DNA of 64,000 nucleotides, taken from contig NZ_AP028908.1 of the NCBI RefSeq assembly GCF_037076465.1, positions 1,054,001 through 1,118,000 on the forward strand, read 5' to 3'. Numbering within the stretch: the first letter of the stretch is position 1; every line of letters starts with the position of its first letter. Source of the DNA: Pectobacterium araliae. GTDB lineage: Bacteria; Pseudomonadota; Gammaproteobacteria; Enterobacterales; Enterobacteriaceae. A program made the translations under genes and the position numbers. Shown one piece after another: positions 57,724 to 64,000 of this stretch. The notes under the pieces are model-generated. The model ran no database searches. It saw only the letters and a list, made by a program, of their open reading frames with translations, and had not been told where the DNA came from.

Positions 57724-58008
57724 ATGCTGAATGTAAATGAGTATTTTGCAGGGAAGGTCAAGTCAATCGGTTTTGAAGGCGACAGTATTGGCCGCGCCAG
57801 TGTCGGTGTTATGGATGCGGGTGAGTACACGTTTGGAACCGGGCAACCGGAAGAAATGACGGTCATCACCGGAGCATTGAAAGTGTTGTTGCCTGGCTCA
57901 CCGGATTGGCAGGTTTTCACTCCGGGAGAAACGTTTTTCGTTCCGGGAAAAAGCGAGTTCAATTTACAGGTCGCCGAGCCGACTTCTTATTTGTGTAAGT
58001 ACCTGTAA
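57724..58008 (+). CDS. ppnP: Pyrimidine/purine nucleoside phosphorylase PpnP (YaiE)
   Basis: Cupin-fold nucleoside phosphorylase of 94 residues, the E. coli length. The ATG at 57724 ([20 protein letters not shown]) was chosen over the longer frame from 57685 because it aligns with [17 protein letters not shown] and has AGGTG upstream. [32 protein letters not shown] and [20 protein letters not shown] are the conserved barrel strands. A short inverted repeat AGTGTT-ACTG-AACACT lies upstream (57622-57637). It ends at a strong terminator. Confidence 0.93.
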   Translation: MLNVNEYFAGKVKSIGFEGDSIGRASVGVMDAGEYTFGTGQPEEMTVITGALKVLLPGSPDWQVFTPGETFFVPGKSEFNLQVAEPTSYLCKYL

Positions 58009-58041
58009 TATCTATTCTATTGCTGTAATTTAGATCATTCT

Positions 58042-58077
58042 CGCCGCATTATGTGCTACATAATGCGGCGTTTTTTT
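58042..58077 (+). terminator. Strong intrinsic terminator after ppnP
   Basis: A perfect 13-bp stem CGCCGCATTATGT / ACATAATGCGGCG with a GCT loop, followed by seven T. Confidence 0.93.
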
Positions 58078-58201
58078 ATGCTGATTCTGCCTCATTCCCA
58101 CTTTTCATCCCGCTCTGCGCGTACGCCTTTCTGCCATTCTTCCCCTGATGTGGGTAAATAATGCTGCAAAAATGTTAAGTGGTTCAAATAATGAACGCAA
58201 A

Positions 58202-58245
58202 GGTATTTAAAAGGTATTGTTAATTGGTATTTTAAAGGTGTACCT
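58202..58245 (+). promoter_or_regulatory. Repeated GGTATT half-sites before yegT
   Basis: GGTATT occurs at 58202, 58213 and 58226, and GGTGTACC at 58238-58245, at intervals of 11-13 bp, so on about one DNA face. The same TGGTATT forms the arms of a palindrome upstream of yegW (62280-62298). This is a plausible operator for YegW at the yegTUV promoter. Confidence 0.5.
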
Positions 58246-58269
58246 GACTCTGTCATGAAGGATGTAAAT

Positions 58270-59550
58270 ATGAAAACTACAGCAAAGCTGTCGTTCATGA
58301 TGTTCGTTGAATGGTTTATCTGGGGAGCCTGGTTTGTTCCACTCTGGCTATTTTTGAGTAAAAGTGGGTTCACGGCAGGTGAAATCGGCTGGTCGTATGC
58401 CTGTACTGCGATTGCCGCTATTTTGTCGCCGATTCTGGTGGGATCGCTCACTGACCGTTTCTTTGCTGCGCAAAAGGTGCTGGCGGTGCTGATGTTCGCC
58501 GGAGCGATACTGATGTACTTCGCGGCGCAGCAAACGGAATTTATGTCTTTCTTCCCGCTGCTGTTGGCCTATTCGTTAACCTACATGCCGACGATTGCAT
58601 TGACTAACAGTATCGCCTTCTCGCATGTGGCCGATGTGGAACGGGATTTTCCACGCATCCGGGTATTGGGAACGATTGGCTGGATAGCCTCTGGGATCGT
58701 CTGCGGCTTTCTGCCGACATGGCTTGGATTTAGCGATATTTCTCCCACCAATATTCCGCTGCTGATTACCGCTGCCAGCTCCGCGTTGCTCGGCTTCTTT
58801 GCGTTTTTCCTCCCCAATACGCCACCGAAAAGCACCGGCAAGATGGATGTTAAAGTCATGCTGGGGCTGGACGCGCTTGTGTTGCTGAAAGACAAAAACT
58901 TTCTGGTGTTTTTTGTCTGCTCCTTCTTATTCGCGATGCCGCTGGCGTTTTATTACATTTTTGCCACGGGCTTTCTCACCGAAGTCGGCATGAAGAATGC
59001 GACAGGTTGGATGACGCTGGGGCAGTTCTCAGAAATCTTCTTTATGCTGGCGCTGCCGTTTTTCACCAAGCGTTTTGGTATTAAAAAGGTATTATTACTG
59101 GGATTGGTGACGGCGGCTATCCGCTATGTCTTCTTCGTCTACGGCGATGCTTACCACTACTTCACGTACGCACTGCTGTTCCTCGGCATCCTGCTGCACG
59201 GCGTGAGTTACGATTTTTATTATGTCACGGCCTATATCTACGTTGATAAAAAAGCGCCGGTACATATGCGCACAGCAGCACAAGGGCTGATTACGCTCTG
59301 CTGTCAGGGCTTCGGCAGCCTGCTGGGATACCGTTTGGGTGGCGTAATGATGGAGAAACTTTTCGCCCACGGCGAGCCGGTGAATGGCCTGACCTTCAAC
59401 TGGACCGGCATGTGGCTGTTTGGTGCGGTGATGATCGCGATTATTGCGCTGATCTTTATCCTGTTTTTCCGTGAATCGGATAAGACGATCTCGACCATTG
59501 ATGTAGACGGTGCAAAAAACAAGTATTTCAGTACAGAGGAAAACAAATGA
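58270..59550 (+). CDS. yegT: Nucleoside:H+ symporter family transporter YegT
   Basis: Inner-membrane transporter of the major facilitator superfamily (NupG/XapB group), 426 residues from the ATG at 58270, with 12 hydrophobic segments. The protein aligns along its full length with E. coli YegT (MKTTAKLSFMMFVEWFIWGA at the start; FGIKKVLLLGLVTAAIRYVF inside). The upstream in-frame ATG at 58255 was rejected because AGGA lies the right distance before 58270. It heads a three-gene operon; its stop overlaps the yegU start (ATGA). The natural substrate is not established, though nucleosides or ribosides fit the kinase and ADP-ribosylglycohydrolase partners. Confidence 0.94.
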   Translation: MKTTAKLSFMMFVEWFIWGAWFVPLWLFLSKSGFTAGEIGWSYACTAIAAILSPILVGSLTDRFFAAQKVLAVLMFAGAILMYFAAQQTEFMSFFPLLLAYSLTYMPTIALTNSIAFSHVADVERDFPRIRVLGTIGWIASGIVCGFLPTWLGFSDISPTNIPLLITAASSALLGFFAFFLPNTPPKSTGKMDVKVMLGLDALVLLKDKNFLVFFVCSFLFAMPLAFYYIFATGFLTEVGMKNATGWMTLGQFSEIFFMLALPFFTKRFGIKKVLLLGLVTAAIRYVFFVYGDAYHYFTYALLFLGILLHGVSYDFYYVTAYIYVDKKAPVHMRTAAQGLITLCCQGFGSLLGYRLGGVMMEKLFAHGEPVNGLTFNWTGMWLFGAVMIAIIALIFILFFRESDKTISTIDVDGAKNKYFSTEENK

Positions 59551-60548
59551 AACAAGAACGTATTCTCGGTGCCTTATACGGCCAGGCTTTAGGGGATGCG
59601 ATGGGTATGCCATCGGAACTGTGGCCCCGGACGCGAGTGAAAGCGCATTTCGGCTGGATTGATCGCTTTTTACCGGGGCCAGCGGAAAACAATGCAGCGT
59701 GCTATTTTGGTCGCGGCGAATTTACGGACGATACGTCGATGGCGCTGAGTCTGGCCGACGCTATCATTGAGTGTGATGGGAAAATCAATGCCGATGCGAT
59801 TGGTCGCCACATCCTGAAATGGGCGGAATCGTTCGATGCGTTTAATAAAAATGTGCTTGGCCCAACGTCTAAAATTGCGTTGAAGGCGATTCGACAGGGC
59901 ACGCCGGTCAGTGAGCTAGAAAACAATGGCGTCACGAACGGCGCGGCGATGCGGGCGTCTCCGTTAGGCTGTCTGCTGCCTGCTCACGATCTCGATGAAT
60001 TTATCGATCAGGTGGCGCTGGCCTCCAGCCCGACGCATAAATCCGATGTGGCGATTGCGGGAGCGGTCGTGATTGCCTGGGCTATTTCCCGGGCGATCGA
60101 CGGTGCCAGCTGGCAGGAGATTGTCGACGCACTGCCGTCTGTGGCACGCCATGCGCAGGAAAAACGTATCACCACGTTTAGCGCTTCCCTCGGCGCACGT
60201 CTGGAGCTGGCGCTGAATATTGTGCGTTGTGCAAATGGTACGGAAAGCGCCAGCGAGCAGCTTTATCAACTGATTGGCGCAGGAACGAGCACCATTGAGT
60301 CCGTTGCGACGGCCATCGCGATGGTGGAACTGGCGCAAACCGATCCCAATCGCTGTGCGATCCTGTGTGCCAACCTCGGTGGCGACACCGATACTATCGG
60401 GGCGATGGCGACCGCAATATGCGGTGCATTGCATGGGGTAACGGCGATTGATGCCGGGTTGAAACAGGAGCTGGATGACATTAACCCGCTGGATTTTCAG
60501 CGCTATGCCAGTCTTCTCCTGCAATATCGCTCCGCACGGGAGGTGTGA
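59547..60548 (+). CDS. yegU: ADP-ribosylglycohydrolase family protein YegU
   Basis: A 333-residue protein of the ADP-ribosylglycohydrolase (DraG/ARH) fold. Metal-binding motifs are visible: GDAMGMPSE near the N-terminus, EFTDDTSMAL around residue 57, and ANLGGDTDTIGAMATAICGA near 270, which supply the dinuclear metal ligands. It starts inside the end of yegT (four-base overlap) and its stop overlaps yegV. Together the operon probably takes up and breaks down an N-ribosylated compound whose ribose or base is then phosphorylated by YegV; the exact substrate is unknown. Confidence 0.92.
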   Translation: MKQERILGALYGQALGDAMGMPSELWPRTRVKAHFGWIDRFLPGPAENNAACYFGRGEFTDDTSMALSLADAIIECDGKINADAIGRHILKWAESFDAFNKNVLGPTSKIALKAIRQGTPVSELENNGVTNGAAMRASPLGCLLPAHDLDEFIDQVALASSPTHKSDVAIAGAVVIAWAISRAIDGASWQEIVDALPSVARHAQEKRITTFSASLGARLELALNIVRCANGTESASEQLYQLIGAGTSTIESVATAIAMVELAQTDPNRCAILCANLGGDTDTIGAMATAICGALHGVTAIDAGLKQELDDINPLDFQRYASLLLQYRSAREV

Positions 60549-61525
60549 TGAAGGCCAGCGAACTTGCCGCAAAACTGGATGGACTAACCACATGTCAGCC
60601 GCTGACCATCATCGGGGCTGCGGTAATTGACGTGATTGCCGATGCTTATGCGCTGCCGTATCGCGGATGTGATATCGAACTGAAGCAGCAAAGCGTGAAT
60701 ATTGGTGGCTGTGCCTTGAATATTGCCATTGCGCTTAAACGCCTTGGAATGGAAGCACAGAACGCTTTGCCTGTCGGGCAGGGCGTGTGGGCGGATATCA
60801 TTCGTCATAGTCTGGAAAAACAGAGCCTTACCACGGTGGTTCAGACCGATTCGGGCGACAACGGCTGGTGTCTGGCGCTGGTTGAACCGGACGGTGAACG
60901 GACGTTTATGTCTTTCAGTGGTGTTGAGAACCAGTGGAATGACGGTTGGCTGGCATCGTTATCCGTCGTAGCGGGAAGTTTGGTCTATCTTTCGGGCTAT
61001 CAACTGGCGGCACCGTGCGGTGAGCGTCTGGTGGGCTGGCTGGAAACGTTGCCCAACGTCACGCCATTCATTGATTTTGGCCCACGTATCGCCGATATTC
61101 CGTCCGGTCTTATGGCTCGCATTATGGCGCTTCACCCGGTGGTTTCCCTTAATCGTCAGGAAGCGGAAGTCGCAGCGGAAATGCTCGGCGTGGCGGTTGA
61201 TGTACAAACGCTGGGGCGTGCCTGGCGAGAGACGTACCGCGCACCGGTGATTATTCGGCAAGACAAAGCGGGAGCGTGGTATTTCGATACCGCTTCTGAA
61301 GGTATCATCGCGCCGTTTCCGGCAACGATGGTGGATACCATCGGCGCGGGAGACAGCCACGCAGGCGGGACGCTGGCGGGTCTGGCAGCGGGCTGGTCGT
61401 TGGCGGAGGCTGTCACGCTGGGGAATGCCGTTGCGGCATATGTCGTGAGCCATCGTGGCGGAGATTGTGCCCCCACAAAGGCTGAACTACATACCCAGTT
61501 ACTCCTCGCAGACGAACACGTATAG
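60545..61525 (+). CDS. yegV: PfkB-family sugar/nucleoside kinase YegV
   Basis: A ribokinase-like kinase, 326 residues. It has the N-terminal VNIGGCALNIAIALKRLGME signature that binds the sugar and the C-terminal PfkB motif DTIGAGDSHAGGTLAGLAAG with the catalytic Asp and anion hole. It overlaps yegU by four bases at the start, and its end overlaps the convergent yegW by 27 bp. The likely reaction is ATP-dependent phosphorylation of a sugar or nucleoside released in the same pathway. Confidence 0.93.
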   Translation: MMKASELAAKLDGLTTCQPLTIIGAAVIDVIADAYALPYRGCDIELKQQSVNIGGCALNIAIALKRLGMEAQNALPVGQGVWADIIRHSLEKQSLTTVVQTDSGDNGWCLALVEPDGERTFMSFSGVENQWNDGWLASLSVVAGSLVYLSGYQLAAPCGERLVGWLETLPNVTPFIDFGPRIADIPSGLMARIMALHPVVSLNRQEAEVAAEMLGVAVDVQTLGRAWRETYRAPVIIRQDKAGAWYFDTASEGIIAPFPATMVDTIGAGDSHAGGTLAGLAAGWSLAEAVTLGNAVAAYVVSHRGGDCAPTKAELHTQLLLADEHV

Positions 61526-62245
61526 ATCGCTACGGCAATAGCTGATGCTGTACTCGATGGGGCGGTTCTGCGGGTCGAGCGCAATCTGCTTGATGACCAG
61601 AACCGGCACTTTATTATCGAGCTGAATGTGGGACTGAAACTCGGCGTCAGGCATTCGTGCGCTAACGCGGCTGCGTGTACGCTGCGGATTGATGTTCTGG
61701 CTGCGGAAATAGTCGTAAAGCGAGACGCCAATATCGTCAGCGTCAGCGATCAGATCAACCGGGACATACGACTCTTCAATTGAAACCGCGTCCTCATCCA
61801 CATAGCGAATACGTTTCAACAGAAAAACGGGGGTTTCTGGCGCAATCGCCAATTGTTCGGCTACTTCCTTGCTGCTTTTGACGACCTGTTTGTTTACCCA
61901 CAGCGTATTGGGTTTTTTGCCCCGCAGTACGACCTGCTGTGAAAACCCACGCGCTTCTTTCAACGAATACTCGAAAATATTATTGATTTGCGTACCGTAG
62001 CCGCGTACGCGGGTCACTACACCTTCTTCTTCCAGCGTCTGCATGGCTTTACGCACGGTAATACGTGATACGCCGGCCAACTGGCTCAGATCGCGTTCAC
62101 CCGGCAAAATATTGCCATGCTCCAGCATGCCGTTGCGCACGGCATTTTTTACCGTTTCGGCAAATTTTAGGTAGAGCGGGGTATTGTCTGCTGCCGCAAA
62201 GCGCTGAGTAAGTTGTTCTATTAGTTGAGTATGCGCGTGTTCCAT
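61499..62245 (-). CDS. yegW: GntR/HutC-family regulator YegW
   Basis: A 248-residue repressor of the GntR family, HutC subgroup. A winged helix-turn-helix (ILPGERDLSQLAGVSRITVR, then KAMQTLEEEGVVTRVRGYGT) is followed by a UTRA effector domain (about 95-245). Its 3' end overlaps that of yegV by 27 bp, tail to tail, an arrangement conserved with E. coli. A palindrome lies about 35 bp before its start, and related half-sites lie before yegT, so it probably represses both itself and yegTUV until an inducer binds. Confidence 0.92.
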   Translation of the reverse strand: MEHAHTQLIEQLTQRFAAADNTPLYLKFAETVKNAVRNGMLEHGNILPGERDLSQLAGVSRITVRKAMQTLEEEGVVTRVRGYGTQINNIFEYSLKEARGFSQQVVLRGKKPNTLWVNKQVVKSSKEVAEQLAIAPETPVFLLKRIRYVDEDAVSIEESYVPVDLIADADDIGVSLYDYFRSQNINPQRTRSRVSARMPDAEFQSHIQLDNKVPVLVIKQIALDPQNRPIEYSISYCRSDLYVFVCEE

Positions 62246-62279
62246 TCTTCTCTGATCCTAGCCAGCCTGCGTAGGTTCT

Positions 62280-62298
62280 ATAATACCACTGGTATTAT
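62280..62298. promoter_or_regulatory. Palindromic operator upstream of yegW
   Basis: ATAATACCACTGGTATTAT is a perfect 9-bp inverted repeat around a single C. Position and TGGTATT arms fit a GntR/HutC-type operator for autoregulation by YegW. Confidence 0.65.
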
Positions 62299-62720
62299 TA
62301 CCGCTATATCGAAAATGGCAACCGTAGTGCCTCCATATAAAATAAAAGAGAATTAATTATTTTTAGCATTTTTATCTGTTACGGAATATTCACTATTTCT
62401 TGTAGCACGAATCATTAATTCCATATATGAGTTATTTTATTTAATTGTACTTATTAATTAATAATAAGACAGAATGGTGTGTTTATTAAGAATTATCCCT
62501 GAATTGTTAAAATAAAATGAATAATGAGTATCATCAATAATTTTTTATTATGGTAAATAATAAGTGATTTATTCTTATTTGTTGGAGAATTATGGGTTTT
62601 TATTTCGGTTTTTGAGGTGGTTATTCATTACGCCACTTTTTTTTTGTAATGGATTGGTCGAACGTATTAATTTTAAAAGCAGCTTTTAAGATAAATGGTG
62701 GCTGTAGAGTGTGATCGCAT
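62299..62720. other. AT-rich non-coding gap between yegW and the chemoreceptor gene
   Basis: About 420 bp of very AT-rich DNA without any frame, RNA gene or repeat that I can support. Confidence 0.5.
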
Positions 62721-62747
62721 TCAAGTTTTATTTCTCTGTGCCGTTAT
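62721..62747 (+). promoter_or_regulatory. Sigma-28 (FliA) promoter of the chemoreceptor gene
   Basis: TCAAGTTT (62721-62728), an 11-bp spacer and GCCGTTAT (62740-62747) agree with the flagellar sigma-28 consensus TAAAGTTT-N11-GCCGATAA at 14 of 16 positions. The start codon follows 35 bp later. Confidence 0.75.
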
Positions 62748-62781
62748 GGGTAGTATAACTATTCTACGCAAAGAGTATTTT

Positions 62782-64000
62782 ATGCTGAAAACGACGCGAT
62801 CCCGCATTCTTGCGGCTTGTTCGACCATTGTTGTGCTTTCACTTGTTATCAACACCTTTCTAAATTACACCATTGCCAATAACGCCAATAAAGAATCGAA
62901 CCAGAATACGCTGGATGCGGTTGCGACTAGCCATAGTATAGCCATTAGCGACTGGGTTGCTTCTAAAACCCTGATGATTTCCGCGCTACATGACCGCGCG
63001 ATAAAGGATGAAGACCCGATCCCGCTATTTAAGCAGATTGTGGCATCTGGCGGTTTTTTGAATGTGTATATGGGCTACGCCAATGGTACGGCTAAGTTTG
63101 CCGATCCCGGCGGTATTCCTGCTGATTACAACCCGACCATCAGGCCGTGGTATCAACAGGCACTGAAAGAAGGTAAGCCGTTAGCGACTGCGCCGTATGT
63201 CGATATGGTGACCAATACGCTGGTGGTTTCTTTTGTTGCTCCCGTGCGGGAAGGAAGTACGGTGAGGGGCGTAGTTGGCAGCGATGTCACGATGCAAAGC
63301 GTGATCGAAAACGTAAAAGCTATCAATCCTAGCCCAGCGAGTTTCGGTGTATTGATTGATCGTAACGGTACGATCATTGCGCACCCAGATGAAAAACTGA
63401 CGCTGAAAAATATCACCGATATTGCCCCTGCGATTAATCTGAATGACATTCTTTCCGCAGATAGCGCCCGCGATGTGGATTTTTCTGGATCGACAAAGCT
63501 GGTGTTGGCAAAACCGATCACTGGTACGAACTGGTACATGCTGGTGGCGCTGGATAAAGCCGAAGCGACTGCTGGCATGCGTTCACTGCTCTCCACATCG
63601 GTCATCACGCTGGTTGTTATCGCGCTGTTGGGGACGCTGATTATCGGCTTCATCATCACGTCAACGCTCAAGCGCCTGCTGCAAATCCGTGATGCAATGG
63701 ATGATATCAGTAACGGCAACAATGATTTGACGCAGCGCCTGCCGGATGAAGGGCATGATGAAGTGTTACAAATTGCCCGCTCGTTTAATATCTTTGTCGA
63801 TAAGATTAGCCAGGTAATGATGCAGATTCGCGATATTAGCGCATCGCTTCAGGTCGCGGCGGATGAAATCTCGGCGGGGAACAACGATCTCTCTGCGCGT
63901 ACTGAATCTGCGGCGTCGAGCATTCAGCAAACCGCTGCCTCGCTGGAAGAAATCTCTGCGGCGGTGACCCAATCGGCAGGATCGGCGCAGCAGGTTAACG
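62782..64000 (+). CDS. Methyl-accepting chemotaxis protein, 3' end outside window
   Basis: The first 406 residues of a chemoreceptor. An N-terminal membrane helix (ILAACSTIVVLSLVINTFL) is followed by a periplasmic dCache-type sensor domain (about 35-280) with RPWYQQALKEGKPLATAPYV and FGVLIDRNGTIIAHPDEKL, the usual ligand-binding signatures. A second helix (VITLVVIALLGTLIIGFII) leads into a HAMP domain (KRLLQIRDAMDDISNGNNDL) and the start of the signalling domain (SSIQQTAASLEEISAAVTQS, containing methylation-helix text). The frame is open to the window end. Ligand unknown; dCache receptors in this group commonly sense amino acids. The upstream sigma-28 promoter ties it to flagellar regulation. 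Confidence 0.93.
   Translation, partial: MLKTTRSRILAACSTIVVLSLVINTFLNYTIANNANKESNQNTLDAVATSHSIAISDWVASKTLMISALHDRAIKDEDPIPLFKQIVASGGFLNVYMGYANGTAKFADPGGIPADYNPTIRPWYQQALKEGKPLATAPYVDMVTNTLVVSFVAPVREGSTVRGVVGSDVTMQSVIENVKAINPSPASFGVLIDRNGTIIAHPDEKLTLKNITDIAPAINLNDILSADSARDVDFSGSTKLVLAKPITGTNWYMLVALDKAEATAGMRSLLSTSVITLVVIALLGTLIIGFIITSTLKRLLQIRDAMDDISNGNNDLTQRLPDEGHDEVLQIARSFNIFVDKISQVMMQIRDISASLQVAADEISAGNNDLSARTESAASSIQQTAASLEEISAAVTQSAGSAQQVN

Noticed and set aside
1..64000. tRNA or rRNA genes
   Set aside because: No cloverleaf-like or ribosomal sequence was recognised; a covariance-model search would be needed to be certain.

Overview
The window is about 64 kb of an enterobacterial chromosome that fits a soft-rot bacterium of the genus Pectobacterium. 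Core genes follow Escherichia coli-like order (rnhB-dnaE-accA-yaeR-tilS-rof-yaeP-yaeQ-nlpE at the left; aroL-ppnP and yegT-yegU-yegV with yegW at the right). They are interleaved with traits typical of a plant pathogen: a family 3 pectate lyase (PelI type), a periplasmic asparaginase and a very large type I-secreted adhesin. The assignment rests on reading the proteins, not on a database search.

Layout. 1-9.0 kb: RNase HII (partial), DNA polymerase III alpha, acetyl-CoA carboxylase alpha, a VOC-family protein, tRNA-Ile lysidine synthase, the Rho inhibitor Rof, YaeP, YaeQ and the lipoprotein NlpE. 9.1-11.6 kb: mutS on the minus strand. 11.6-17.9 kb: an AT-rich accessory region. It opens with a 2.8 kb block bounded by two nearly identical 329 bp copies of the mutS 5' end and upstream DNA. 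This block holds a doubly frameshifted hcp (type VI secretion) gene, a group of small unrecognised genes with tightly overlapping starts, and a degraded membrane-protein gene. Beyond it lies a compact three-gene operon (2-oxoglutarate/Fe(II) amino-acid dioxygenase, short-chain dehydrogenase, LysE-type exporter) that resembles isoleucine-hydroxylation operons, followed by remnants of an IS3-family transposase and of a glutathione S-transferase-like gene.

17.9-25.6 kb: a complete ferric citrate system fecIRABCDE on the minus strand, with two recognisable Fur boxes and a FecI-type fecA promoter. 25.8-31.7 kb: a broken CSS/EAL phosphodiesterase gene, yjdM, mltB, a TauE/SafE permease with a convergent LysR regulator, and a lipoprotein alpha/beta hydrolase. 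32.0-33.0 kb: the pectate lyase. 33.5-53.1 kb: the adhesin locus, in transcription order a 4,869-residue BapA/LapA-type protein with 44 Ig-like repeats, then a TolC-like outer-membrane protein, an ABC exporter and a membrane-fusion protein. This is a self-contained type I secretion operon.

53.8-64.0 kb: a YojI-type ABC exporter, ansB, aroL, ppnP, the yegTUV nucleoside transport / ADP-ribosylglycohydrolase / sugar-kinase operon with its convergent GntR regulator YegW, and the 5' part of a methyl-accepting chemotaxis gene behind a good sigma-28 promoter. The most original signals are the dioxygenase-dehydrogenase-exporter operon, the small-gene cluster with an A AAA AAC slippery site at its frame break inside the mutS-duplication island, and the four-domain higher-order repeat in the adhesin.
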